Positions 40,379 through 48,286 of a stretch of DNA of 64,000 nucleotides are shown here, in pieces. The notes beneath the pieces were generated by a model. It was not told the origin of the DNA. It saw only the letters and a program-made list of their open reading frames with translations, and did not search any database. The number at the start of each line of letters is the position of its first letter. Positions within the stretch are counted from its first letter, which is position 1. A program made the translations under genes and the position numbers. The stretch is from a virus, in the IMG/VR virus record IMGVR_UViG_3300037261_000012, positions 1 to 64,000 of that record, one strand, 5' to 3'.

Positions 40379-40617
40379 GTGGTGGTAGTTTTGATTATGC
40401 TTATCTGAAGACCAAGACTTTCGCAGATGAACTGGAAGCCAAGCTCCATATGACGGAGTATGAGTTCAGTGATGAAGTTCGGGCCAAGCTAAACTTAATA
40501 TTGGATCAAACCAAAAAGACAGCTTTTATGATGAGGGAAGTAGAGTGGCTGTTCTCCGGCGACACAGGGGAAGACAGCTTCCTTGAAAGAATTGCAGAAT
40601 ACAAGAGGAAAGCATGA
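40375..40617 (+). CDS. Hypothetical protein with MSGGSFDY start, 80 aa
   Basis: MSGGSFDYAYLKTKTFADEL is a pattern seen in many small phage proteins; the rest is helical and acidic (EVEWLFSGDTGEDSF). Function unknown. Confidence 0.6.
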   Translation: MSGGSFDYAYLKTKTFADELEAKLHMTEYEFSDEVRAKLNLILDQTKKTAFMMREVEWLFSGDTGEDSFLERIAEYKRKA

Positions 40618-40781
40618 ATCTTGAAAACAAAGATTGCATATGCAAGGGTATAAGGTTCAAAACCTGTCCTGCATGTGGATTACCACAGAACAGTTTCCAT
40701 GATTTTCGTGACTACACCCCTCCGGTAACCGATGACCACTGGGTACATGGGAAAGAACAACCAGCTTGGAGTGGGAGATGA
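40614..40781 (+). CDS. Small zinc-knuckle protein, 55 aa
   Basis: ATGA overlap. MNLENKDCICKGIRFKTCPA continues CGLPQ: CxC then CxxC, a likely zinc knuckle. Function unknown. Confidence 0.5.
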   Translation: MNLENKDCICKGIRFKTCPACGLPQNSFHDFRDYTPPVTDDHWVHGKEQPAWSGR

Positions 40782-40939
40782 CAACGGTAACCTGGGATAA
40801 ACCTATGTTGGAGAAATTCAAGAAGGTGTATGCCAAGGCTGTCAGGAGCGAAGCACAGGAGTTTTCTTTCCAAGGGCAAACATATTTAGTAGCCTATGCT
40901 AAGTATATGATTGAGTATTTGGAGGTAAGACTAAGATGA
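40778..40939 (+). CDS. Small hypothetical protein, 53 aa
   Basis: ATGA overlap. MTTVTWDKPMLEKFKKVYAK, helical and basic at the N-terminus. Function unknown. Confidence 0.5.
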   Translation: MTTVTWDKPMLEKFKKVYAKAVRSEAQEFSFQGQTYLVAYAKYMIEYLEVRLR

Positions 40940-41185
40940 GTAGGAAAGAGGATTTAGGTCATCAATTTGATGACATGAAGTATGGGTGGTTAAAAAGAAC
41001 TCAAGGTGGGTGATATAGTCACTCGTAACATGGGTGGTGTTAAGATGCAATTGAAAGTTACTGGTATAGTTGGCCGAAGGATAATTTGTGGGCCTTGGGA
41101 ATTCAGTAGTAGAAATGGAGCCGAGCTTGATGACATGCTTGGCTGGGATGAACAACAAACAGGTTCTATGTTGATAGATAAATGA
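40936..41185 (+). pseudogene. Apparently frameshifted gene (A-run)
   Basis: ATGA start gives MSRKEDLGHQFDDMKYGWLK and then stops at 41011. One base shifted at the run TTAAAAAG (40990-40997), coding continues as KELKVGDIVTRNMGG, VKMQLKVTGIVGRR to TGA at 41183. With four instead of five A the frame is continuous. A GTG start at 41006 is the alternative for the second part (59 aa). Confidence 0.5.
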
Positions 41186-41186
41186 C

Positions 41187-41215
41187 TTGACAGATCGGCC
41201 TGATTGTGGGAAACT
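41187..41215 (+). promoter_or_regulatory. Family promoter
   Basis: AATGACT, TTGACA at 41187, 17-base spacer ending TTGTGG, GAAACT at 41210. Confidence 0.75.
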
Positions 41216-41228
41216 CGGTTCTGATAGG

Positions 41229-41244
41229 CTGCAATCAATTGCAG
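41229..41244 (+). repeat. 16-base element copy (exact), leader region
   Basis: CTGCAATCAATTGCAG, 13 bases after the -10 box of the promoter at 41187. Confidence 0.9.
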
Positions 41245-41309
41245 AAATGTACTAAAGGAGAAGGCGGCCCTCCTAAATGGGTCGTCAAACAAGCAAGGAG
41301 TGTATCACC

Positions 41310-41411
41310 ATGGCAAAGTCCGTTAGCAAGAGCAAGAAAACTACCGTCAAGAAAGCTGTAAAGCGCACGACTATCAAAGCCGCGCCCCGCAAGGTCGCTC
41401 AACGCCAGTAA
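41310..41411 (+). CDS. Tiny, very basic protein, 33 aa
   Basis: ATG after AAGGAGTGTATCACC, with its own promoter. MAKSVSKSKKTTVKKAVKRT followed by TIKAAPRKVAQRQ: more than one third Lys/Arg. Likely nucleic-acid binding, histone-tail-like. Confidence 0.55.
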   Translation: MAKSVSKSKKTTVKKAVKRTTIKAAPRKVAQRQ

Positions 41412-41488
41412 CCTGGCCTGCCATCAACATGGCAAACGGGTGGCCGGAGTACCGTCGCCCGTCCTTTCTATAAGATCATGGAGGAATT

Positions 41489-42457
41489 GTGCGAGCATCA
41501 GCAATGAGGTTACATGGTGGGGTAACAGAGGAGCCATTAGTAACAGGAACCAAGCTGCCATACAAGTTGGGCATTGAACTAACAATGCAGTCACCACTTG
41601 CTATTTGCAAGAATGTCCAGGATGAAGGTGATCGGGTAATTTATACTAGCTTGAGCAGAATACTCTCAACAGTAGCTGGACTAAAGAGAATCAAATCCTA
41701 CGGGATAGACCGAGATGGTGGTTGTGTGGAAGCCAGTTCTCCTATTCTGACAACACATGAAGAAACCGAAAAGTGGTACAAGGGTATGTCAGGTCTGATG
41801 CTCCAATTGGGCATGACACCTCACCATGACAAGATGATCAGTGGTGGAGGCCATCTTCATGTGGGGCCACTGCCGTTAAAGACTGCAATCAATTGCATAC
41901 GGGACATGCAGAACCGCCCGTACCTGCTATGGATATTCAACGAACCTGACAATACACTTGCATCTGACTTATTTACAGGAGACCTTGTTTCATTAAAGCC
42001 CTCACTGGTTAAAGCTGCTCAAAATGCTACTTTTGACCCAACGGTGTTTGGTGAACCTTCAATGGAAGGTAGGACAGCATTGACCTTCTATGGCAACCCG
42101 AAGTATGTGAAACATGACTGGCTGCCTGATGATAAGAACCGGATGGCCAGGTGGCTAGGTGGTGGGGGTGGCCGGATGGAATTACGCTTGTTCGAAGCCC
42201 CTATGAACTGGGAGGAGCAGAAAGCCCACCTAGATTTTACTTGGGCTTACATAAAGTACATCGAGACCACATACAAGACCGAACATGCTGTGACCACCGT
42301 AAATAGTATGGTTGAGCAGCGGAAGTTCACGCTTGAAATTTGCCGGGCGGAATTCCTGAAGTTTCTTACTATATTGGGCTTGAAACCAGAGCCATACAAG
42401 CGTATGCTGGACGAGAATCTAACCACAAAACTTCAACGTCTGAAAGTGGTGCCATGA
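41489..42457 (+). CDS. Amidoligase-like (COOH-NH2 ligase) protein
   Basis: GTG start with GGAGG upstream. KLGIELTMQS, then YGIDRDGGCVEASSPIL, SGGGHLHVGPLPLK and GGRMELRLFEAPMNW match the order of glutamine-synthetase-like phage/bacterial amidoligases (E-x-E, E..SP, HxHxG, R-x-E-x-R). These join carboxyl and amine groups, for example in cell-wall peptides or modified proteins. Assignment is motif-based. The 16-base element is read AINC. Confidence 0.55.
   Translation: MRASAMRLHGGVTEEPLVTGTKLPYKLGIELTMQSPLAICKNVQDEGDRVIYTSLSRILSTVAGLKRIKSYGIDRDGGCVEASSPILTTHEETEKWYKGMSGLMLQLGMTPHHDKMISGGGHLHVGPLPLKTAINCIRDMQNRPYLLWIFNEPDNTLASDLFTGDLVSLKPSLVKAAQNATFDPTVFGEPSMEGRTALTFYGNPKYVKHDWLPDDKNRMARWLGGGGGRMELRLFEAPMNWEEQKAHLDFTWAYIKYIETTYKTEHAVTTVNSMVEQRKFTLEICRAEFLKFLTILGLKPEPYKRMLDENLTTKLQRLKVVP
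41883..41898 (+). repeat. 16-base element copy
   Basis: CTGCAATCAATTGCAT, 15 of 16; inside the amidoligase-like gene, read AINC. Confidence 0.85.
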
Positions 42458-42702
42458 TCCTGGAAGAAGGGAAGAAGCACGTAGACCGGTTGATCAGCCA
42501 GAACAACACCGGTCTTCTTGCCTTGAAGAAGGCTACCAGATCGGGGGATAAGCTGGCCGCCATGGGTCTACGTTTAGCCTCAGATAGAGGTAAGTCCTTG
42601 GTGGCCTTGCGTAAGATGTTGAATACCATGCCGGAGAAATTCAGCCTCCAGACAGGGGAGTTGATACAAACTCTAGCGGATAAATCAAATGCAGCTAACT
42701 GA
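42454..42702 (+). CDS. Hypothetical protein, 82 aa
   Basis: ATGA overlap with the amidoligase-like gene. Basic, helical (KKHVDRLISQNNTGLLALKK). Amidoligases are often encoded with their substrate or partner, so this is a candidate partner. Confidence 0.6.
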   Translation: MILEEGKKHVDRLISQNNTGLLALKKATRSGDKLAAMGLRLASDRGKSLVALRKMLNTMPEKFSLQTGELIQTLADKSNAAN

Positions 42703-42964
42703 GGAAGAACGCAAGAAAGTCCTTTATTGGTTGTTTTCTTTAGAGAACAAACTTGCATTTGACGTTGCAGCAGAAGTTCCTGCGGAGGTACTGAACGCCA
42801 TTCTAAAGGCTGGTGATTATCCACGCCCGTATGTCCTGCCATTTAAGGAAGGCATATATGACCGTGCCTTGGCTATGAAACTCATACTCCTATGCAGGGA
42901 GAAGATTGGTAAAGCTACTGATCCAGTGAGTGCTAAGGTCATACCAATAAGGAAGAAAGCATGA
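42689..42964 (+). CDS. Hypothetical protein, 91 aa
   Basis: Overlaps the upstream gene. MQLTEEERKKVLYWLFSLEN, helical, ends with a basic tail (AKVIPIRKKA). Function unknown. Confidence 0.6.
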   Translation: MQLTEEERKKVLYWLFSLENKLAFDVAAEVPAEVLNAILKAGDYPRPYVLPFKEGIYDRALAMKLILLCREKIGKATDPVSAKVIPIRKKA

Positions 42965-43053
42965 GCCTTGAACAAGCTATCTGGCTGTTTGCGGCTGGTG
43001 ATGTTGGTACCAGTAGGTATCTTGCTATTATTGTTCAAGAAATAATCATCTAA
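42961..43053 (+). CDS. Tiny hydrophobic peptide, 30 aa
   Basis: ATGA overlap. MSLEQAIWLFAAGDVGTSRY then a hydrophobic end. Tentative gene supported by coupling. Confidence 0.4.
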   Translation: MSLEQAIWLFAAGDVGTSRYLAIIVQEIII

Positions 43054-43058
43054 AGAGC

Positions 43059-43087
43059 TTGACAGATCGCCAGAATTGGGTTAAAGT
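43059..43087 (+). promoter_or_regulatory. Family promoter
   Basis: TAAAGAGC, TTGACA at 43059, 17-base spacer, TAAAGT at 43082. Confidence 0.7.
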
Positions 43088-43088
43088 C

Positions 43089-43104
43089 TTGCAATCAAGT
43101 GCAA
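43089..43104 (+). repeat. Variant 16-base element directly after a promoter
   Basis: TTGCAATCAAGTGCAA; same CAAGTG change as at 5524, again at the start of a transcript. Confidence 0.5.
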
Positions 43105-43125
43105 TAACAGACAAAGGAGTGTCAA

Positions 43126-43272
43126 ATGTACATCGTTGAATACCTGAGGCTAGGACGTTGGCCCACCATGATGGGCAAGAGAGTGTTCATCAGTTTGTGG
43201 GGCGCAAACAAACGAGCTAAGCGAGCATCCACCTTGTTTCGTGTAGTGACCATGGTGACTAAAATCTCCTAA
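43126..43272 (+). CDS. Small basic protein, 48 aa
   Basis: ATG after AAAGGAGTGTCAA. MYIVEYLRLGRWPTMMGKRV, basic. Function unknown. Confidence 0.55.
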   Translation: MYIVEYLRLGRWPTMMGKRVFISLWGANKRAKRASTLFRVVTMVTKIS

Positions 43273-43288
43273 GGTGCGATAATGTTGG

Positions 43289-43516
43289 ATGAATACCAAA
43301 ATCAGATGGTTAGGCACAATCCTGTACTTCATGGGAATGGGCCTTACCAGTTTCAATTTCTACCCTTACAACCTGTTCTTTATGACCAGTGGGGCGTTCT
43401 TCTGGTGTAGAGCAGGTTGGCAAGTCAATGACCAGCCGTTGGTACTGGTAGAGGGTGTGGCCTTCACAATATATGGAGTAGGTTTGGCTATGGCCATATA
43501 CAAATTCGTATTCTAA
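43289..43516 (+). CDS. Small membrane protein, 75 aa
   Basis: Three hydrophobic segments: WLGTILYFMGMGLTSF, LFFMTSGAFFWCRAGW and VEGVAFTIYGVGLAMAIYKF. The layout resembles phage PnuC- or SemiSWEET-like small membrane proteins; no certain family. Confidence 0.6.
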   Translation: MNTKIRWLGTILYFMGMGLTSFNFYPYNLFFMTSGAFFWCRAGWQVNDQPLVLVEGVAFTIYGVGLAMAIYKFVF

Positions 43517-43527
43517 GGAGTAGCAGC

Positions 43528-43770
43528 ATGAAAATTCGTAAAACAGTACTGGCTGTGGTTATCTTGTCCAAGGGTGGGGAACAACTGGAGTTTGATGACT
43601 TGGAAGAACTTGGCAGGATGATCAACGATGGGGAGGCTAGTGGGGAGCTTATTGGCAAGCACACGGAAGCCGACTCAGTGGTAATAGAGAAGATCGAGCG
43701 CATCCAGCAAGAACTCACCAAGATCGGGGATGATGGCACGTTCTTTGGAGACCTTGACCTAGATGACTGA
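43528..43770 (+). CDS. Small acidic protein, 80 aa
   Basis: ATG after AAGGAGTAGCAGC. Acidic and helical (EFDDLEELGRMINDGEASGE; C-terminus FFGDLDLDD). Function unknown. Confidence 0.55.
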   Translation: MKIRKTVLAVVILSKGGEQLEFDDLEELGRMINDGEASGELIGKHTEADSVVIEKIERIQQELTKIGDDGTFFGDLDLDD

Positions 43771-44044
43771 GCAAATTGATTGGGGCAGCTTGCCTATGGT
43801 GATTGAAGTCACCTTACCAGGAATGTACTCCAATGAGAACCTTGCAGGCTGGTCGGCCTTGGCTATGAAACTTGAGAAAGAGGGCATACCCTGCGGGGTG
43901 GAGATGAGCACCCAGCCGTTGGTCATGGTGTTTTCTGAAAACCCCAAGGAGTACGCCACGGGAGTTGCTGTTTTCAAAGGGCACTTGACCAAGACGTACA
44001 ACATAAAGGCCGACAACACGACATTCACCTGGAGCAACAAGTGA
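43763..44044 (+). CDS. Hypothetical protein, 93 aa
   Basis: Overlaps the upstream stop. MTEQIDWGSLPMVIEVTLPG, alpha/beta. Stop overlaps the RapZ-C-like start, so the two may work together. Confidence 0.6.
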   Translation: MTEQIDWGSLPMVIEVTLPGMYSNENLAGWSALAMKLEKEGIPCGVEMSTQPLVMVFSENPKEYATGVAVFKGHLTKTYNIKADNTTFTWSNK

Positions 44045-44355
44045 AAATATACCAGTTTGGATTTAATAATAGTGTGGGTAAGGTTCCTCCAGGGCTACCT
44101 ACTTTGGATTGTAGAGTTATTCCAAACCCACACCACCTGCGGGATGCTGTTGCCAAACGCCTGGCAGTTAGGTCTAGCCCGTTCTTTACTCCTTTGGTAA
44201 TGCAGGGGGTGGAAATGCTTGCCGCCAACAGTAAGATTGCTGTAGGATGTGCATATGGGCATGATCGTAGTGGGCAGGTGGCTCAGGCTATAATGATGGC
44301 CATGGCAGAAAAAGGAATTTACGTACAGATAGAGAAACTTTCAAAAGGAGCGTGA
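44041..44355 (+). CDS. RapZ C-terminal-domain-like protein
   Basis: GTG start. DCRVIPNPHHLRDAVAKRLA and KIAVGCAYGHDRSGQVAQAI match the two signatures of the RapZ C-terminal domain (D-x-R-x-x-x-N-P and G-C-T-G-G-x-H-R-S, here GCAYGHDRS). RapZ needs this domain to bind GlcN6P and small RNAs and to guide RNase E. A 104-residue stand-alone form would keep that domain only. Function in the phage is inference. Confidence 0.6.
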   Translation: MKIYQFGFNNSVGKVPPGLPTLDCRVIPNPHHLRDAVAKRLAVRSSPFFTPLVMQGVEMLAANSKIAVGCAYGHDRSGQVAQAIMMAMAEKGIYVQIEKLSKGA

Positions 44356-44358
44356 AGC

Positions 44359-44775
44359 ATGGTGGAGCCTTTATCATCAGCACTCTTATGTATTTCTCTC
44401 AATGTTTATTTTGAGGCCAGGAATCAACCTGAGGAAGGCCAACTAGCAGTAGCTTACGTGACGTTGAATCGTTCTAAGAAGTCAGGAAAGTCAGTGTGTA
44501 ATACTGTGGTAGAACCAAAGCAATTTAGCTGGGCAACAGGCCGTTTTTTGAAGGATAATGGCTTCTGGTTGCGCGCAGACTCTTTTCCAGTAGAATTAGA
44601 TGCTTGGATAAAAGCCAGGAGAATCGCTAGGATGGCCATGGCAAGGCTATCGCCAGACCCTACCCACGGGGCTACCCACTACCATGAACGACGGCTACAT
44701 CCAGTTTGGGCGACCCGAATGCAGAAGGTAGTCATCATCGCCCAGCATGTATTCTACAAACCAAGGAGCGCCTGA
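44359..44775 (+). CDS. SleB/CwlJ-type cell wall hydrolase
   Basis: CISLNVYFEARNQPEEGQLA (catalytic-type Glu), VTLNRSKKSGKSVCNTVV, PKQFSWATG and GATHYHERRLHPVWA are the conserved blocks of the hydrolase_2 family, thought to be lytic transglycosylases. 138 aa, no clear signal peptide. This is a second muralytic enzyme besides the endolysin at 164; it may be virion-associated or used late. Confidence 0.8.
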   Translation: MVEPLSSALLCISLNVYFEARNQPEEGQLAVAYVTLNRSKKSGKSVCNTVVEPKQFSWATGRFLKDNGFWLRADSFPVELDAWIKARRIARMAMARLSPDPTHGATHYHERRLHPVWATRMQKVVIIAQHVFYKPRSA

Positions 44776-45014
44776 TGCCGCGTGAGATGTACAATCCAGA
44801 ACTTGAGGAGTTCGTACAGGAGTACCCAGACTATGAGAAGGGTCTGCACGCTGATAATAGTACACGGCATACAACAGATAAAGCTCGATGTGAGCATATT
44901 ACCTGTATATGGTGTTTCCCAAAGAGACTCATAAAGTGGTACTTGAAAGGTAGAATAGCACCATCTAAAATGAGGCATGTGCAGCCAAATCGTAATGCTG
45001 GACGACCTGCGTGA
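44775..45014 (+). CDS. Small cysteine-containing protein, 79 aa
   Basis: ATG at 44775 overlaps the hydrolase stop. Charged, with RCEHITCIWCFPKRLIKWYL (C-x-H-x3-C-x2-C), a probable zinc site. Basic C-terminus. Function unknown. Confidence 0.55.
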   Translation: MPREMYNPELEEFVQEYPDYEKGLHADNSTRHTTDKARCEHITCIWCFPKRLIKWYLKGRIAPSKMRHVQPNRNAGRPA

Positions 45015-45198
45015 TTGGAAGGCCCGCAAGAAGTATGAATTAGAGTACTATAATAAAGAGCTAAATGCTCTCCTGATAAAGATGGGATACTTGAAAGCTG
45101 AGATTAATCTAACCACAAGAATAATTCAAATGGTGGAGCAAGACAAGATAACTTGTATTAGACGACAACTGCAATCAATTGCAGTAGAGGCAAGCTAG
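44977..45198 (+). CDS. Small coiled-coil protein, 73 aa
   Basis: ATG at 44977 or 44995. DWKARKKYELEYYNKELNAL and EINLTTRIIQMVEQD suggest coiled coil. The 16-base element near its end is read LQSIA. Confidence 0.5.
   Translation: MCSQIVMLDDLRDWKARKKYELEYYNKELNALLIKMGYLKAEINLTTRIIQMVEQDKITCIRRQLQSIAVEAS
45169..45184 (+). repeat. 16-base element copy (exact)
   Basis: CTGCAATCAATTGCAG; end of the 44977 gene, read LQSIA. Confidence 0.9.
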
Positions 45199-45240
45199 TG
45201 TTAATATCAAGCTTCATTCATAAATTCTCTGGAAACCCAC

Positions 45241-45804
45241 ATGCATTATTTCGATGGCCGTACAGGCAAAACACTCAAATTTGATGATACAGTGCAGAAA
45301 GGAGGCCCAGGGAGTGGTGTGTATGAGCGTTCTCATGGGGCACGCGCTAACGCAGCAAAAGATTATCATGAGTGGAGAGGTCCATCTGGTGCTAAAGATA
45401 CTCCAGAGAACAGAAAAGACTTTTTAGCTCAATCACATGCCCAAGGACAGCACAAAGGAGTTTCCGCTGAACAATTAGGGCATACTCGCGCTTGGAGTGG
45501 AGAAGGGGCAAGCTCCCACGCCGATGCTGTAGCAAGCGCAACTGGGGGCAAAAAGGTCTCTGATGGAGACACACATTATGTGGAGTCTAGTCATTCGAAT
45601 AGAGCCTCTGCTAATGCTGCTGGTGAGAAAGCAAAAGCTGAGCTAGCTAATAGTGGATACAAGGAGGGGAAAAGCTATAAGATTAGTGATGGTGGAATGC
45701 ATGTAACGGAATTCACTCACCCTAATGGCCATACAGCAGAAGTGGCAGTGTCTTCTGGAGGGGGTGGGCGTCATAGTGTAAACACTGTTGTAAAGAATAA
45801 ATAA
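45241..45804 (+). CDS. Hypothetical protein with QKGGPGSGVYERS leader, 187 aa
   Basis: MHYFDGRTGKTLKFDDTVQK then GGPGSGVYERSHGARANAAK. The rest is polar, rich in A, S, H and G, likely extended or disordered. The QKGGPGSGVYERS segment recurs at the same place in the 46150 protein. A GGPGSG leader is a possible processing or targeting signal. Internal virion or injected protein is a conjecture. Confidence 0.55.
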   Translation: MHYFDGRTGKTLKFDDTVQKGGPGSGVYERSHGARANAAKDYHEWRGPSGAKDTPENRKDFLAQSHAQGQHKGVSAEQLGHTRAWSGEGASSHADAVASATGGKKVSDGDTHYVESSHSNRASANAAGEKAKAELANSGYKEGKSYKISDGGMHVTEFTHPNGHTAEVAVSSGGGGRHSVNTVVKNK

Positions 45805-46139
45805 TGTTGGAAGATGGTAAACTGTTGTCAAAGCGTAAGCGCCGGGCAACGCAGTCAACACCTATGGATATAGGAAGAATAAACGATGAGCTTGCCTCCA
45901 CTACCAAGACTGACATTAGGAACGTACTTGGTAAGTACAGTGTTCCTCATAGTCATGGTGATCATATTGCTTACCATGGTACTGAGACTGCTCTTGTTGG
46001 GCGTGTGGGTAGGGTTTACGACCCTTATGGGGAACACAAGACTAGCCCTAACGTGCCTGTTCATTTCTATCCTAGCTCTAACCATATGTTTAGCCGGAGA
46101 GAAATTCTTCCAGTAGCACACCTCAGAAAATTAGTCTAA
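45804..46139 (+). CDS. Hypothetical protein, 111 aa
   Basis: Overlaps the upstream stop (TAATG). Starts MLEDGKLLSKRKRRATQSTP, then a His-rich region (PHSHGDHIAYHGTE). Between the two QKGGPGSG-leader genes, so probably the same functional unit. No family recognised. Confidence 0.5.
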   Translation: MLEDGKLLSKRKRRATQSTPMDIGRINDELASTTKTDIRNVLGKYSVPHSHGDHIAYHGTETALVGRVGRVYDPYGEHKTSPNVPVHFYPSSNHMFSRREILPVAHLRKLV

Positions 46140-46149
46140 AGGAGCGATC

Positions 46150-46584
46150 ATGATTGAAACTGGTATATTGATTAGCAAACGTGAATTTGCCTTGGCCCAG
46201 AAGGGTGGCCCTGGGTCGGGGGTATATGAGCGTAGTGGAACCAAGTCCTTGTCAGGTTTAGGAACCGCCAAGGATATTATTGACAAGCATGGTAAAACAG
46301 GGGATGTTAAGGCATCACAAGGAACTGCTAATACTGAGAAACAAGCAGCCAAATTTAGTGGTTCTTTCCCTAAAGATAAATTTGATGCGGTGCATAAAGA
46401 CTTTATGGCTGCTGGGTACTCGCATGTTCGTAGTGATCCTAAGTACTCTGCGGTGGACTACCATACGTATACAAAGGATCATGGGGATCACACCTCTAGT
46501 GTAATGTTATCTGATCTTCAGAATGGTCGCATGGGAGTTAGAGCCAATGCTTCTAATATTAGCCAGCGTATGGCGAAGGTTTGA
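46150..46584 (+). CDS. Hypothetical protein with QKGGPGSGVYERS leader, 144 aa
   Basis: MIETGILISKREFALAQKGG then PGSGVYERSGTKSLSGLG. Polar, with DYHTYTKDHGDHTSSVML in the C-terminal part. Shares the 13-residue leader with the 45241 protein but little else, so the leader itself is likely functional. Confidence 0.55.
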   Translation: MIETGILISKREFALAQKGGPGSGVYERSGTKSLSGLGTAKDIIDKHGKTGDVKASQGTANTEKQAAKFSGSFPKDKFDAVHKDFMAAGYSHVRSDPKYSAVDYHTYTKDHGDHTSSVMLSDLQNGRMGVRANASNISQRMAKV

Positions 46585-46604
46585 AATAAATAGTTCGGGT
46601 GGTC

Positions 46605-46633
46605 TTGACAGACTGCCCGAATTGCGGTAAAGT
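46605..46633 (+). promoter_or_regulatory. Family promoter
   Basis: ATAGTTCGGGTGGTC, TTGACA at 46605, 17-base spacer ending TTGCGG, TAAAGT at 46628. Confidence 0.8.
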
Positions 46634-46658
46634 CCAGTATCAGTCCAAGGAGTGGAAC

Positions 46659-47600
46659 ATGTTCAGTCCGACCCTAGCAATAACAGCAAAGAATGAGGAT
46701 GTACTTTATCCTTGTATTGCCAGCCCAAAGTTAGATGGTTTGCGCGGGTTAATTCATATTGAAGGGCTTCGCAGTAGGAGCATGAAGCCCTTCACCAACG
46801 TAGCTACTGTTGACACCTTCAGCATTCCTGAGTTCCTGGGGTTTGATGGGGAACTGGTGGTGGGCAGCCCTACAGCCAAGGATGTATTCATCAAGAGCAC
46901 TAGTGGCCTCCGCACCACAATCAACAATCCTGGCGCAGTGTTCTACGTGTTTGATCTGCACAGCACGGAAGGCGCTTTCATAGATAGGTGGAAAATTCTA
47001 TCCCAGCGTGTGGAATCCTTGCCAGAACACTTGAAAAGCAGGGTAGTCTTGCTTGAACAGCGTTGGATAGAGAATCTTGAACAATTACTGGCTTATGAAG
47101 ACCAGTGCCTTGAACAAGGGTATGAAGGTCTGATCATTAGGAATCCACAAGCCAAGTACCTGAATGGTAGGTCTGGTCTGGGCAAGAATTGGGTGATGCT
47201 TAAATTAAAGAGATTCACCGATTCAGAAGCCGAACTGGTCGGAATGATCGAGCTAATGGTTAATGACAATGCGGCGCAAACAAACGAGCTAGGTAATACC
47301 TTCCATTCCAGTCATAAAGAGGGATTGAAACCAGGTGGAATGATGGGGGCGCTGCTGCTGAGAGACCTGACAACTGGAGTAGAATTCTCGGTTGGAACAG
47401 GGTTTGACCACAAAACTCGTAAAAAGTATTGGTCAGAAAGAGGCTACATACAGTACGATGGTGTGTTCGCTGGCCAGAAAGTGGTATACTACCAGCATCA
47501 GGAAGCCAAGATCATCAAGTACAAGTACTTCGCTATTGGGTATGATAAAGTACCTAGATTTCCAGTATATCTAGGTGAGCGTCTGCCGGTGGACTTATGA
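46659..47600 (+). CDS. ATP-dependent DNA ligase
   Basis: ATG at 46659 after AAGGAGTGGAAC, own promoter. Motif I ASPKLDGLRG holds the adenylated lysine (about residue 30); FDGELVVG is motif III; YEGLIIRNP motif IV; WVMLKLKRF motif V. The C-terminal OB-like part follows (EAELVGMIELM...). 313 aa, the size of T7-type ligases. It seals nicks during replication. Confidence 0.85.
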   Translation: MFSPTLAITAKNEDVLYPCIASPKLDGLRGLIHIEGLRSRSMKPFTNVATVDTFSIPEFLGFDGELVVGSPTAKDVFIKSTSGLRTTINNPGAVFYVFDLHSTEGAFIDRWKILSQRVESLPEHLKSRVVLLEQRWIENLEQLLAYEDQCLEQGYEGLIIRNPQAKYLNGRSGLGKNWVMLKLKRFTDSEAELVGMIELMVNDNAAQTNELGNTFHSSHKEGLKPGGMMGALLLRDLTTGVEFSVGTGFDHKTRKKYWSERGYIQYDGVFAGQKVVYYQHQEAKIIKYKYFAIGYDKVPRFPVYLGERLPVDL

Positions 47601-47845
47601 AAATCCAAATTGGTGACAATGGGCCATGGAAGGAAGTGGATGTCATACGGGTGTGGCATGACCTTGAAAACCAAGAAGGTGAGAGGCTGATGTTGACCTT
47701 GGCTGATGACTTCGTGCAGGTAGACAAGTTCGGGCCAGGACACCTGCTTATTATCAGTGGAACAGTACCTACCTGTGATTTCCTAGACAAGGTAGAAGAT
47801 GGTAGCTTCGACATTCATGAGGGCATGATCCCTATAAGCGGGTGA
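47597..47845 (+). CDS. Small hypothetical protein, 82 aa
   Basis: ATGA overlap with the ligase. MKIQIGDNGPWKEVDVIRVW, beta-rich. Function unknown. Confidence 0.55.
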   Translation: MKIQIGDNGPWKEVDVIRVWHDLENQEGERLMLTLADDFVQVDKFGPGHLLIISGTVPTCDFLDKVEDGSFDIHEGMIPISG

Positions 47846-47861
47846 CTGCAATCAATTGCCA
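47846..47861 (+). repeat. 16-base element copy at a start codon
   Basis: CTGCAATCAATTGCCA, 14 of 16. Its last base is the A of the ATG at 47861, so it fills the position of the ribosome site of the SprT-like gene. Confidence 0.8.
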
Positions 47862-48286
47862 TGGCCAAGATAAGCACAAAAGCAAGGGTAGCTAGGGAGA
47901 CCAGGTGGTTATATCGCGTGGAGTGGAAGATATTGAATCTCAACCGTGAAGCTGTGAAAGACAGAAAGATTGGTTATCTTAGAACTTTAGCGCAAGAGGT
48001 GTGGGCTAACGAAGCTCCAGGTGGAAGGACAATGCCCACAATTTTGGCAAGTAAAGGCATTAAATATTCTAGGGGGTGGTACAGTTACTGTGAGGGCTTC
48101 ACCAAGATTGTGCTATCAAGACGCCAGAGAAGTATCATGGTGTTGTTGCATGAGCTTACTCATGCTTTAGGGCCGTGCATACATGGAAAGAGATTTGTTA
48201 CCCTGTATTTCTATTTACTGCATAAATATGCAGGATATAATCGTTTTTTCTTGCAGCACTTGCAGGAGAATAGCCCAGCAAAATAG
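47861..48286 (+). CDS. SprT-like zinc metalloprotease-type protein
   Basis: IMVLLHELTHALGPCIHGKRF (read in parts: HELTH, then CIHGKRF) is the SprT/M78-like HExxH plus downstream H-G-x-x-F pattern. 141 aa, helical N-terminus, no export signal, so probably cytoplasmic. No normal ribosome site, because a 16-base element sits directly upstream. Confidence 0.6.
   Translation: MAKISTKARVARETRWLYRVEWKILNLNREAVKDRKIGYLRTLAQEVWANEAPGGRTMPTILASKGIKYSRGWYSYCEGFTKIVLSRRQRSIMVLLHELTHALGPCIHGKRFVTLYFYLLHKYAGYNRFFLQHLQENSPAK

Noticed and set aside
45886-46116. 76-residue hydrophobic open frame inside the 45804 gene
   Set aside because: Shadow frame of a coupled gene with a better start; no ribosome site.
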